A DNA stretch of 64,000 bases from Epinephelus fuscoguttatus (taxonomy: Eukaryota > Chordata > Actinopteri > Perciformes > Serranidae). Location: contig NC_064775.1 of assembly GCF_011397635.1 (NCBI RefSeq), positions 15,265,452 to 15,329,451 of the forward strand. Reading direction: 5' to 3'. The notes below the pieces were generated by a model, which did not search any database, had not been told where the DNA came from, and was given only the letters and a program-made list of their open reading frames with translations. Numbering within the stretch: the stretch's first letter is position 1; each line of letters begins with the position of its first letter. Made by a program: the position numbers and the translations under genes. Below are positions 47,513 through 58,892 of this stretch, piece by piece.

Positions 47513-48790
47513 CAGTAAGTAAGTAAGTAAAGTAAGTAAGTAAGTAAATTTATTTATATAGCACTTCTCACAGAGAGGACTCACAAAGTGCTTCACAAGA
47601 TAAAATACAAAAAATACAATAACAGAAACAATGCAAAATACACAAAAACAAATAAAAAGTAAAGTGCAGCAAAATACAGAGATGATACAATGGACAATTA
47701 ATGGAACGCAAGCCTAAACAGATGTGTTTTTAACTGCTTTTCAAAAATGTCCACAGAAGAGGCCGCTTTCAGCTCATGAGGTAGTGCATTCCACCATTTC
47801 GGTGCAACAGCCTTAAAGGCTCTATCACCTTTCGTCTTTAATCTTGGGTGAGGGACAGTAAGTAGGTGGCCTTCAGCGGACCGCAGTGACCTGACAGGAC
47901 AGTGAAAGGACACCAGATCCATCAAGTATGCAGGTGCTTGACCATGGAGGGCTCTGCAAGTGATGGTTAGAATCTTGTGCTGGATCCTGAAATTAACACG
48001 GAGGCAGTGCAGGGATGCCAGGACTGGAGTGATGTGAGTGAACTTGTGAGATCTGGACAGAAGCCTGGCGGCAGCGTTCTGGACCAGCTGCAGGCGGTCT
48101 AATGAAGTTTTATTTAGACAGGTGAAAAGAGAATTACAGTAATCCAGACGTGAGGAAATAAAAGCATGGATGATCATTTCTACCTCGGAATAAGTTAACA
48201 TGCGTCTGAGTTTGGAAATGTTTTTGAGGTGGAAAAAGCAGGAGCGAGTGACAGTTTTGATGTGGTCATCGAAGAGCATGGCCTGATCAAATGTGACCCC
48301 AAGATTTCTCAACTTGGGGCGCACATTTGCACTGAGGGACCCTAAGCAGCTGGCCACTTTAGATGCTGAGGCATCAGGTGCAATAATTAAAATCTCAGTT
48401 TTAGCTGCGTTCAACTGAAGGGAGTTAGAAGACATCCAGTCCTTAATTACATTCATACAATCGTACAGTGAGTCAATTCCATTGGTCCTATCAGGGTTAA
48501 AAGAAAAATATAACTGGAGGTCATCTGCATACATATGGTATGAGATACCTTCAAAATTGCTGATGATATCTCTGAGAGGGAGCATGTATAGTGTAAAGAG
48601 GATAGGCCCAAGCACTGAACCTTGGGGCACCCCGCAAGAAAGGGGGGCAAACTCTGATTTATGAGGGCCAACAGCCACAGAAAAAGATCGATCAGACAGA
48701 TAGGATTTAAACCAATGAAGAGCAGTCCCTGAGATTCCTACCCTGTCCCTCAGCCTGTCCAAAAGGATGTGGTGATCAACAGTGTCAGAC
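47513..48790 (-). mobile_element. L2-type LINE, 5'-truncated, long open reverse transcriptase
   Basis: Minus strand: about 360 codons without a stop from the DTVDHHILLDRL motif (about 48786) to the stop at 47698. Includes GVPQGSVLGPILF, the catalytic YADD at 48520-48531, LRNLGVTFD, QLVQNAAARLL and ASLHCLRVNFRIQ. The open frame continues upstream to 48912 into sequence without family resemblance, so the 5' truncation point is near 48790. The 3' end has TATATAGCACTTCTCA-type sequence inverted and an (AAGT)n tail at 47514-47547. It sits in a 3.9-kb fam184a intron in the same orientation as the gene and lacks endonuclease, so it cannot move by itself. Confidence 0.88.
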
Positions 48791-50175
48791 CATGGGAATG
48801 CTCTTTTGGATTTTATTTCTTGGTGTGATAATACTTTGTTGGACTTAAACGTATCTAAAACTAAGGAGTGGATTGATTTTAGATGTAACAGAGACACAAC
48901 CAAAGAAAGCATTATTCACATTATTTAGGTTCCTTTTTATGATAAACATCTTAAATTTGATGCAGATACTGTGAAGCGAAGGCAACAGAGCATTCACCTT
49001 CTCATCCTCTGCCTTTTTTTGATCAGTCCTGTGTTTTTCATTTATCTGCTGGTTTCATAGCCTCACACTGAAAGACAGAGTCTAAACAGCATTGTTAAAA
49101 CCTGCTCTAAGATCACAGGAGTGACACACTAGGACTTTTTTTTTTTTTTTTTCATTTTTATTTTCTGAATCAGCTTCTAAAACTAACAAGTATTCAATAT
49201 CTTTTATTCCCTCTGCTATTCGTCTTTAAATTCTCTGTAAAAAAAAAATGTCTGATTTTTAATCTCTTTTATGGATAATCAATCTATTAACTTTTTATCA
49301 TTTATTGATTCCTTTAAACCACTGAACTCTGTACTGTATGTTAAGTTATAGTATGTGTGCAAGGCAAGCTGTTCAAACACATTGCCCCTGGTGGGACTAA
49401 TGACATTTTTTGGATTCTGGATTCTGGACGTCACTGCCATCTCATCTTAGTCATGGAATAAAAGGTCACTGACAAACACATTTGTTAAAAGTCTGTTCTG
49501 TCACTGTCACTGTTACCAAGTGACCAAAATACAGACCAAGTGGGATGTTTTACAGTGTAAAAATTAACTTGTCAGTGCTCGCTGGTTGACAAACCATGTA
49601 ACAGTGACACTCGTTATTGTTGAATTACATCATAATAAGTGTAGCCTGAACTTGTATTGATACTCTTTGGTAACTGGGGATAGCTCCCGATAGCTACCAA
49701 GGGAAAACAAATGCGCTATCCTCTTCTTGTTTTGGTTGTGCAGTAGTCAATAGTGAAAATGAGGCTTATAGGGAACCAATCTAGATGCAAATGATGTCAT
49801 TATTCGATAGCTATTACATTGTGCAATCAAAATTCACTCCTTAATGAAAAGTTAGAACAGAAGTTTTGTCTATTTTCACTTTAAATGGTCACAACTCAGC
49901 TCCCAAAATGACCACTCAGAGGTGCTGTACCTACTGTGTCTTGTTTGTTCAAAGTCACAAAGTTGAAACTCATCATGACATCAGAAACATGACATTTCAA
50001 ACAAGAACACTTCCCAAGATGATGCTTTTGATTATAAACTGTTTAGATGGATATTCCCAAATGACAAGAGTGCAGGATTAATCGTCTGAAAACTGGGTCA
50101 GTCACAGTTTAGTTCTGCTCCCTTCGATAAAATACAACACACACTGGCTTCCATCTGCTGAATGGTGTTATGTAC
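48791..50175 (-). other. fam184a: fam184a intron, nothing else recognised
   Basis: AT-rich; poly-T at about 49137-49152. No exon or repeat supported. A piece at about 46760-46970 of the same intron (TTTTAGTTGACTAAAAGTC) may be another dispersed repeat. Confidence 0.4.
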
Positions 50176-50360
50176 CTTATCTGATGGTTAGCTTCACTGC
50201 GGACCCGCAGCACCTCTTTACCCTTTATCTCCAGCTCTCTGGTCAGAGTGTCGATGGTCTCGTTCAGAGAGTGGATCTCATGGTCCAGATCGGTGATGCG
50301 GTTGTTACGAGAGCACAGCTCCGCTTGCAGGTCTGAAATACGACCCAGGAGCTCTTGTTC
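50176..50360 (-). CDS. fam184a: FAM184A, coiled-coil exon (ELEIKGKEVLRVRSEAN)
   Basis: 185-base exon, acceptor TTTTTTCTAG before 50360, donor ATAAG|GTACAT at 50176/50175. Phase 0 in, phase 2 out. Encodes EQELLGRISDLQAELCSRNN, a heptad-rich helix, then LTRELEIKGKEVLRVRSEAN and HQIR. ELE-KGKEVL-RSEAN-QIR is diagnostic of FAM184 proteins. Confidence 0.95.
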
Positions 50361-50505
50361 CTAGAAAAAATACACGAGCATTGTTCAAATTAACAGAGAA
50401 AAGTAAAGAGAATAAGTTGGGAGATCTTAACTAGGTCACACACAAACACAAGAAAGGAACAAAGAGGAAAGCAGACAATACAAAGTAAAGTAGAGACACA
50501 GTTAC

Positions 50506-50633
50506 CTGCTGGTGGCTGTGCTCCATCGCTTTCTCTAACTCTCGTTTGGCGTTAGTGTTTTCTTTGAGGTGGATCTGCTTTAGATGCTCTATGGAGGCAG
50601 CGTGGAGGTGGTTCAGCTCTGCACGGAGAGACG
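50506..50633 (-). CDS. fam184a: FAM184A, coiled-coil exon (SLRAELNHLHAAS)
   Basis: 128-base exon, acceptor GTCTGGCAG before 50633, donor CAGCAG|GTAACT at 50506/50505. Phase 1 in, phase 0 out. Encodes ASLRAELNHLHAASIEHLKQ, then IHLKENTNAKRELEKAMEHSHQQ. The intron to the next exon is only 145 bases. Confidence 0.94.
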
Positions 50634-50734
50634 CTGCCAGACAGAGACACCAGAGTTAAAGAGAGTGGATATTTAAACATGGGGTAAAAACATCAAGCAA
50701 CATCTCAGCATCATGGGTAGAAACATTATCAGGG

Positions 50735-51440
50735 CTCACAGCTATTGGTCAACTGGTCGATTAGTTGGGCGTAATGCTGTTGTTCGACCAAATTTTCTTT
50801 GGTCGAGACAGATGAGAGTAAGATGAAATATGACAGTTTGTGCAAGTGTTACCACTGAGAGCAGATCATAGATGTACTGTATATTTTCTTGTGAATCCTT
50901 TTCCAACAAAAGTAGAGCTTTTCATCATCTCATTTTAAACTTACTTTTCTTTTATTTAATCTCAAGGTCACCTTAATAAGAGAGGCAATTATTTTCTATT
51001 GCAGACTGTCTCTTCATGTCAGATATTTTAACATGACGTTCAGTTTTGATTACTTGAATCCTCAGTGCAATTAAATGCAGGGAAGCCTTTTAACGACGTG
51101 ACACAAAAAGTAGCGGGTAAAAGTTTTGTCTTATACCTAGTGTCATTATCCTGTCACTGATTATTATTGTTCTTAAATGCAATTTGCTGATTTAGTCCCA
51201 TTATCACACAGTTTTTCTCACAGAGTCTTTTACAATCTAAACATCTTGCAGAGGTTTGCATCGCCGCTTTGATCACGGGTGGTTGTGTTTCCTTCTATTC
51301 TTTTAAAAGTCAAGAGATGCAGAATGAGGTGGAATTTTTGTCATCATGACAGGAATAAGCATCAACACAGCAGGTAGCAACATCATCACCATGGGTAGAG
51401 ACATCTTCTCTGGGGGTAGAGAAGTCATTGCTGTAGTTTA
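50735..51440 (-). other. fam184a: fam184a intron with a dispersed-repeat fragment
   Basis: The stretch at about 50745-50810 (GGTCAACTGGTCGATTAGTTGG, then TTTGGTCGAGACAG) resembles the end of a fish MITE also glimpsed near 39505-39590. Nothing else recognised. Confidence 0.35.
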
Positions 51441-51472
51441 AAACCATGCCGTTTATATGTATTATCATTTAC

Positions 51473-51626
51473 CCAGCTTTGCTTTCCCCTCGTCTTCCAG
51501 CTCAAATCGCAGCGTCTGCAGCTCCTGGTCCGACTGCTGTCTCAGGATGTCTAAGGTCCTCCTGTGGGCCTCCTTCAGAGCATGGACCTCCTCCCTCTGC
51601 TCCTGCTTCAGACGCTCTTCCAGAGC
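51473..51626 (-). CDS. fam184a: FAM184A, coiled-coil exon (ALEERLKQEQREEV)
   Basis: 154-base exon, acceptor CCCCCTGCCAG before 51626, donor AGCTGG|GTAAAT at 51473/51472. Phase 0 in, phase 1 out. Encodes ALEERLKQEQREEVHALKEA, HRRTLDILRQQSDQEL and QTLRFELEDEGKAKL, charged coiled coil throughout. Confidence 0.93.
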
Positions 51627-51639
51627 CTGGCAGGGGGCA

Positions 51640-53057
51640 GGGAAGAGAAGGAGGAGGGAGAAAGGGAGGAGAGGATTTAACCAGTTACATCAAAAATACA
51701 TTTTTCCATGTGGTGACACAGTTATGAGAACCCAAAGGATGCTCTGACATATAATATTTGAGGAATAAGCGTTCGCTGAAAGAAAGAGCTGCATTTATGA
51801 AGACATGTTGTTTTAGAAAATTAAACCCAGAAGACAAAACAGGGAGAAAGAATGAACACTGCAGCTGTGTCCCAATTCCATACTAATTCCCATCAGGTTT
51901 TGAGTATGTAGTGTTTCATTAATGAAAAAAATTAATCACACTCAAAACAGTCAGTATGAAGACTTAATCCGCTTCATTATGGAGTGTGCTGTTGGACAGT
52001 TTGTCCCACAATGCACTGCGTAATAGAGACAGAGCTCACAGCTACAAAACACTGGAGCAAATGGTGGAGTGTGGAGAGACAACTCTGCCAAGTAATACTG
52101 AGAAGAATAAGTCATTGTCATCACAATATTCTGCTTTCTCTTTGTAAAGTTTAATTGGCAGTGTCATTCAAATGTAGCGTTTTACCTCGGCTCACCATTT
52201 TCATTCGGATGGGGCTACAATTATGATTATTCATGGAATATTCAGGTCCATGTGAAAACACTTATTGGTAATGTGCGTTGATTTCCTGCAGGAAATTGAT
52301 ATAAAAATCGATGTGAAGTACTGAGTTGGGTTTGTGAAAAGGATAAGGTAATAGTAGCCACTTCTTCTATGGAAAACAGTTGTTTGGTTGCTAACTCTCT
52401 GGTGACAGAGAATCTTTAAATGCAACAGCAGGGAAAGTTCTTCAGTAAAAAGGGTCATGAGTCGTATAAATTATATGCAAAATATATGTAAATTATATAT
52501 GCTAAAGCCTGCTCCCACTGTGCACCCTTCATGAACCATATCATCAGTGGTGTAATGTTGAGGAAAAAGAGAAGCATCGTTAAGGCTTTTTGTCTGTGAA
52601 AAGGGAGCCTAGTCTCACTCCAACGGCATCAAAATATGCCACTTAGGCAGTGTCATCTACGTCACTAGTCTGTGTGAGATGCACCAGGCTTTCCACCAAC
52701 TCCAGTAAACCTATCTGCGTCATTATTAGACGCACGGAGCGACGGACGTAGTTTATAGAGTGTGAAAGTTTACTCAAGGCGGGTGGGTTCACGAACACCG
52801 GACTTTGACCTGAGGAGGCCAGCGTTTGAGACCAAGCAACAACATCTGTGATCATTTCCTAAGCATAACCAAGTAGTTTTGTTGCCTAAACCTAACTGCC
52901 AACCTCTTCTAAGTCAAGACACAATGCAAAAGGCTGCCCCCAGCATCACTACAGTGACGCCAGGCTTCTGCCAAGGCTGCATGATGTGACGAGCAGGAAT
53001 GAGATCACATTGGGAAAAGAATGCACAAATAGTTTTTGGGAGATCAGCCTAAATTAG
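51640..53057 (-). other. fam184a: fam184a intron, nothing recognised
   Basis: Between the exons at 51626 and 55898. No exon or repeat that I can support in this part. Confidence 0.4.
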
Positions 53058-53330
53058 GGCTGCAACTAATTAATGTTTTCATTGTCATTTAGCCTGACAA
53101 TTAGTTCCTCCAATAATGAATAAGTTTGGACAATGTTTTCCAAAGCCCAAAATGACACTCGAAAAGTGTCCTGTTTTGTTTACACAGAGGAGCAAAGAAA
53201 CCAGAAAATATTTACATTGGATTGTTTTATCTTCGAAAAATACTCAAACTGATTAATTTATTATTGAATTAGTTGCAGGTTATTTAAACAGTTGACAACT
53301 AATCGATTAATCATTGTAGCTTTAGCATCA
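53058..53330. mobile_element. MITE with GGGCTGCAACTAATTAA terminus
   Basis: Begins TTAGGGCTGCAACTAATTAATG and ends with the inverted counterpart AACTAATCGATTAATCATTG, TAGCTTTA. About 270 bases. The middle carries a CAAAGCCCAAAATGACACT phrase that I recall from a very common vertebrate/fish hAT MITE. A degraded piece of the same type is at about 59283-59340. Confidence 0.65.
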
Positions 53331-54202
53331 TTCTGCAAAAACCTGCCGTACTTTGTTTAGCAGGCATAAAATGACACCTACTAAACAGCCTCATTTCCAT
53401 AAACGTACATTATGGGATCCATGACCTTAAGCAGGAGGAACTGAAACAACATTAAAAGGTACCTGACACTTCCCCTCATAGACAGAGTGCTACAATCATT
53501 TTGTTCAATGGGGCAGTACAAAAAATCATCCAATGTTTCTGCCTGCAGTGTAATTATATGGGAGCTTCAACCATAAAGTCAACAATAAGCTATTACCACC
53601 CTGGCTCATTTTCAATATCACTGAGGAAGGAAATGAGTGAAATTAAAGTAGATGAACCTAATGAATAGTTTCACAGAGTCGGAGCTTTCTCAGCTGATTT
53701 AATTGCTTTATGAATCTTTAACCTCCAATTTACTCTGCAGCAGGAGGAGAAGGATCGTTAAATTAAAACTAATGCTAATAGAACAACTGAAACACGTCTG
53801 TGTATTGTGTTGGTAGTTTGTAGAGCATCACTCACAGAGTCTTACAACCGATACTTCTCTCCTACACACACACATAAAGTAATAATCAGTGTGCTACAGA
53901 CTAAATTGAAAAAGGAGTCCAAATTGCAACACTGACTACTGCACTTTCCAAACTGTAAGAGGCGATCACTTCCTCTCAGGAGGGAACGACTTCAGGATAA
54001 TGCTGTGGGTGGAGAGTCCCAGGACAACAAATCAAGTTACATGTCAGAGAGAATCTTCAGTGCTCATACTGAGGATCTCAGCTCGCACCAGAAACACTAT
54101 TTTGGGGGCTTTTGCTGATCACAGACGGCAGGTGAAAACAGTGAAAAAATAGGTACAGCAGCAGCAGTAGCACATTTTTGTTCTGAAAAGCAGGTGTACA
54201 GG

Positions 54203-54256
<54 letters not shown>

Positions 54257-54296
54257 TACATGTGAGTGCATTCTGAGCTAATTCTGCCTGAACTTC
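53331..54296 (-). other. fam184a: fam184a intron, TA/CA microsatellite
   Basis: Includes (TA)n(CA)n at 54206-54259. Nothing else recognised. Confidence 0.45.
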
Positions 54297-55697
54297 AAGG
54301 AATACTTCACCCCATGAATGACAACTTATATGTATATTAATTACTTATCCCTTGTTATGTTGATTTCCTGAAATGTTTCTACACTAAATGAAGAATCCAA
54401 AAACTGAGAAAATTCTTGATAAATTGAGTAATTCCATTGACTCCATTGACAAAAACTTAATTTTACCTCGCTGAACACGGGAGGTGCTGGTCTACTACTG
54501 CTTTAATCATTTAGTTTGTTTGTGTTATTTTGTGACTTTGGTGTTTTAAAGGGTTAGTTTGGATTCAGCAAAGTCACACAATAACACAAACAAACTAACT
54601 GATAAGGCAGAAGTAGACCAGCAGCTCCTGTGTTGTGTGTTGAGGCAGAATTACTGTTTTTGTCAATGGAGTCTGGCTTTGAAGAGAAGTTTCACTTTCT
54701 GTTCTATTTCTTGTCAGAAAAAGCTGTCTCTCTGTTTGGGAGGTACTGAGCATATGAGGATAAAGAAGACTAAAGCCCAGTTCAGATCAAAGATTCGCTA
54801 CGAGACGACAAGTAAGACAAAACAGGCAACTACTTGAGATGTCCCATTCTGCAACTTTCTAAAAACCTGCAGGTTCACAGCGATGAGACTAGATGAGACG
54901 GTGTATCATCTCTCTGCCACTACTTCTGTTCTGATTTCCAGCTTTTCAGGTTTATTCTGTGGCTGAATATAATTTGTAGCTTCTTAAAATATGAATGAGG
55001 ACAGTGATAGTGAGATACTGGCTACAGTTACATTTGTAGTAGTGATGAAATGGTGAAAAACAGAAACAAAACAAGTATCAGATGGACTGTATTCATGTTA
55101 ATGTGCCAATTAATCAGTCAATGAGGATGTGTGTGTGAGGGGCACAAGCATATACAGCGAGCAGTAGCAGCAACCCACCATCTGACACCGGCTCACCCTG
55201 AGGACGGAAATAGAGGGCTTGGTGGGGATGGAACGCCTGCCGCAGCAAGCAAACACGGCATCTATTGTCATTTAGACATGACCAGAGGACTTCAGTATAG
55301 GGGGATTGGCTGTTGAAACAGGTGATGTGCTTTACATGTTGCAGGTGACACCATCAGCTGGTTTGAGTCGAGCTCTGACCGATCAGTTCACACCTGCAAC
55401 TTTTCTCTGCAATGTTCTAAAATGGATTCGTCTCATTGCGAATCATTGGTCTGAAGTAGGCTTTAGATTATACTGCATGAGTTGTGTGAGAGTTTGTTTA
55501 CAGATATTTTAATGTAGTTTCACTGCTGTTAAACGGGGACCCTTATGACTTCAGTTTTTGACGAAAGAATGTTGAATGTTTTTGGATTCACCGTGGAGGC
55601 ATGCGTGCAAAGCAAAGTTTTTGTCACAAATTCAATATAACAAGGGGTGAGTAACTGATATACAAATGTTTATTTGTGGGGTGAAGTATTCCTTTAA
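54297..55697. mobile_element. 1.4-kb TIR element, AAGGAATACTTCACCCC ends
   Basis: Left end AAGGAATACTTCACCCCATG at 54297 and, inverted from about 55697, AAGGAATACTTCACCCCACA. The similarity continues imperfectly for about 60 bases, through ATTACTTATCCCTTGTTATG on the left and GTTACTCACCCCTTGTTATA on the right. No transposase frame. A 54-base-arm hairpin is embedded at 54487-54622. The element is inside the 4.3-kb fam184a intron. Confidence 0.7.
54487..54622. repeat. Hairpin: two 54-base inverted arms, 28-base loop
   Basis: Left arm 54487-54540 (GCTGGTCTACTACTGCTTTA … GTGACTTTG) pairs with right arm 54569-54622 with few mismatches. The loop is GTGTTTTAAAGGGTTAGTTT plus 8 bases. It lies within the TIR element and may be a separate foldback MITE. 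Confidence 0.75.
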
Positions 55698-55851
55698 GGT
55701 GCCAGAACCAGTAGCGATGGTGGTTCCATCGCGCTGGGTCAAACGCATATTTTGATTGTGGCATCTGATTTTGATTCAGTTTTATTCAAGGACTGCAGTA
55801 AACATGCCCAATCCCAAGTAAAAGATTGCACATATACTTACATTCATGCAT

Positions 55852-55852
55852 G

Positions 55853-55886
<34 letters not shown>
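55852..55886. repeat. (TG)n microsatellite next to a splice donor
   Basis: Alternating TG ending 11 bases from the fam184a donor at 55898/55897, on the intron side. Confidence 0.9.
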
Positions 55887-55889
<3 letters not shown>

Positions 55890-55897
55890 ACTCCTAC

Positions 55898-55995
55898 CCT
55901 TATCTGGTGTTGTCTGGCCTCCTCCATGGTGCTCAGGGCACAGCAGTGAGCCTCCTGTAATCGATGCTCTCTCCTCTGATGTTCTCTCTGCATCT
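55898..55995 (-). CDS. fam184a: FAM184A, coiled-coil exon (EMQREHQRREHRLQEAH)
   Basis: 98-base exon, acceptor GTGTTTGCAG before 55995, donor ATAAGG|GTAGGA at 55898/55897. Phase 1 in, phase 0 out. Encodes EMQREHQRREHRLQEAHCCA and LSTMEEARQHQIR, a short charged helix. The donor is weaker than the others (GTAGGA) and is followed directly by the TG repeat. Confidence 0.9.
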
Positions 55996-56319
55996 CTGCA
56001 AACACGCACACAAGCATCGACATGAAATCCTCAATCTTGCACAAACACAAAAATGCTGAAACTTGAGTGATGCATTTTTATTCCAACCCATCCTTAATTT
56101 TCTATTTAATTGCAAGACATCATCGTTTTCCATCATGCTAGGAGCAACCATGACCTGATCTCGTGCCGCGTGCACGTTGCAGCTGTGGGAGAATAATCAG
56201 TGATCAGGGAGTCTTTTATCGTTCATATTAAACTGCTAACAGTAGCGATAAATATTATCAAATGTGCCGTGTGAAAAATGAAAATTTCATGGAGGAAAGC
56301 GTCATATAGACCAGCTCAC

Positions 56320-56434
56320 CTTTCAGCTGTTGGCTCAGCAGTTCCCTCTCCTGGTTGAACTGAGACTGCAGCTGCTGGAGTGACGCCTGGGACTGAGACA
56401 ACTGCAGCTCCAGGGACTGTTTCAACAGAGAGAT
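56320..56434 (-). CDS. fam184a: FAM184A, coiled-coil exon (ISLLKQSLELQLSQSQ)
   Basis: 115-base exon, acceptor TTCTCTGTCCAG before 56434, donor TGAAAG|GTGAGC at 56320/56319. Phase 0 in, phase 1 out. Encodes ISLLKQSLELQLSQSQASLQ, then QLQSQFNQERELLSQQLK, a glutamine- and leucine-rich coiled coil. Confidence 0.93.
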
Positions 56435-56930
56435 CTGGACAGAGAAGACAAATACCAAGAGAAGCAGATATAATTAGTGGCGTTTATACTGAAGGGCAAA
56501 GCAGTCATTGACCGTATGTAAAGAAATGGACGGACGGACTGTAAAAGAAAATGTGGACAGGTCAGTTTGGCCCTGCACTGAGGATAAAAACAGTAATTAC
56601 TGGCTTTCTTTCTGTGCAGCAATGTCACATTAAATGTCTTCTTTAGAGCAAAAAGCCTTGGACATTTGAGAAATATATATCTCCAGGAAATGAACAACTT
56701 GCTCAACTTACTGCAAACATTTAATTAGGTCAACATTAAAACTATCTTTGCTCTTTCTTTGTGTTTCCTCCTGAGTCGTGTCGTCTTTAATCCTCGTATA
56801 AAAATATGTTTCCCACAGATTGTTTTGACTTTAGTCGAGATCTTTTTGACAAGTACTCACTGGTGGTGGTATCGACACATGGATATAAGCCAAACACAGA
56901 GCTGTGGTTGGAGATTAGGCCGACAGCTTG

Positions 56931-57021
56931 TCAGACATCGAGCGACAGCACACACAACCAAAGGACATAAAGTCAACTAGCATAAGCCCCATCACAGCAC
57001 ACAAAACCGTTTTGTTTTGAG
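56931..57021 (+). repeat. Local duplicated block, copy 1
   Basis: TCAGACATCGAGCGACAGCA, then ACACAACCAAAGGACATAAA and CATCACAGCACACAAAACC … TTTGTTTTGAG. Repeats in direct orientation at 58811-58892. Confidence 0.8.
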
Positions 57022-58810
57022 GAGATATTGGAACTATTAGGGGCCAGACTGACGGCTCTGGCCCCTCCGCACGCCACTCTTCCTCAAGCTCCGGCTGTTA
57101 AATCCCCGGCGGGATTTAGTGCTGCAGAAGTACTACATTAGTGGCTGCAAGGTAAGATGGATTTAAAATGAGAGGATGAGGAGCAGGGCTGGAATGAAGT
57201 TTATGGGGTTCAACAGTGGATATGGATTTAAAAAGACTGAGGGATGACCTCTACGGTATATCCTCACATCCTGTATCCACTACATGTCTGTTTAAATGGA
57301 TCATTTTTACACCGACAGAAAAATAACTGGACACACAGGACTAACAAAGTGGGAATACCTTAAACAACCTGCGGCACCTGTCTCTAACCCTTGATGTTTT
57401 AATTAAACACACTCTTGTGTCGACACACGCACACAAAGCAGCCTGGGGCTACAACCCGGTAATGAAAACATCTTAATGAAAGAGAAGTCATTATAGATAA
57501 GGATTGCACACGCACACTCACCCACACACATATATACAACACACTTCTTAGTGGGGCTTTAATATATTCAGTAAATAATTTCCCTTCCTCTGAAACTGTA
57601 TGTGAGGTTGTCTATCAAATGCGAGAGGCTGATGTGTGGTTTGATCCGGTAATGACAGACACAGGAGTCCTAATTGTAAATGGACTCCTGTGTGTGATCC
57701 CGATAGTGAAACAAGTAATTTGGTCAAAAAAAGTATCCACTGATTCACAGACGTCTCTTTTACAATGTCAGTTTGTGAGAAAAAGTCTTTTTGGGCCCAA
57801 CGGCATCAAGTGACAAACCCAGTCCATGGTATGAGCCTGGCTCTGTTCCTGGGGGCCTGGTGTTTTCTTAATTTCCTCTTATTTTGCTGTGTTTGGGATG
57901 TTAGTGGGTGTATAGCCTCCAGCCAATGCCAGCGCAAAAGTGTGGTCAGGACTCATAAGTGCTATATCGTAGGCACCTGGACTGGAAGCAAGCTAGTCAT
58001 CCATGACCTGGATGACTGAGAATCTTCACCGACATGTGGTCAGGACTTAACAAAAACGTAGCCACCAGGTAGCAGCACATTTAGCTTGCAGTGTACGTAC
58101 AAGCAGTGTAGGGAGGCAGACATGAGAAATGTATAATAACAGACAACAGGTAAAAAGAAAAAATCTGCTGTACAAAAATGCCTCTAAAAATGATTATATT
58201 ACAGCTGATAACTCATCCATCACAGCAGAGACTTCCTGTTGTCACTTTGACAGCTGTTAGTCTCAATCATGGATCGTGTGTGAACAGAAACAGAGCTGCT
58301 CAACGCTTTAAATGTGAAGTGAAGTGTCGGAGTGTATCTGAGGGGAGTGTGAGTCTCTGAGCCTCCAGTGCTGCTGGTGTTTCGCTGGAGCTGAAAGTAG
58401 GTCAATACATGGCAGATCACTTCAGTTCTACCTGAGTCCATTTGTCTTCACAACAGCCTTTTCCTGGACAGTCCCATCTATGGGAACATTTATATCATGC
58501 ACATGGATGCATGCCAGTATTGAGGGATGCATGAGGTATATGCATAAGGTATGATGTGGCTATACCTGAGAAAGACTCTTTTATTATCTACTGTCCTTCG
58601 AGTTTGAGATAAAACCATGAAAAATGTTTTCCCAGCTGATGTCTCATGTTAATGCTGCCTTCACAGGAATAGTTTAACATTTTGGAGACCATGTTTTTTC
58701 TCTTTCTTGTCGAGACTTTGATGAAAATGATGTGTGTGGTATGATACCACGTATACACAGTGATTCTCTCTATAGCACACACTAAAACACACAGGACTCA
58801 GAGGGCTGTG

Positions 58811-58892
58811 TCAGACATCGAGCGAAGCACACACAACCAAAGGACATAAAAATTTAAAAGCACATCACAGCACACAAAACCTTTGTTTTGAG
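58811..58892 (+). repeat. Local duplicated block, copy 2
   Basis: TCAGACATCGAGCGAAGCAC, then the same AACCAAAGGACATAAA and CATCACAGCACACAAAACC segments as copy 1, with a changed middle (AATTTAAAAG versus a longer GTCAACTAGCATAAGCCC). Confidence 0.8.
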
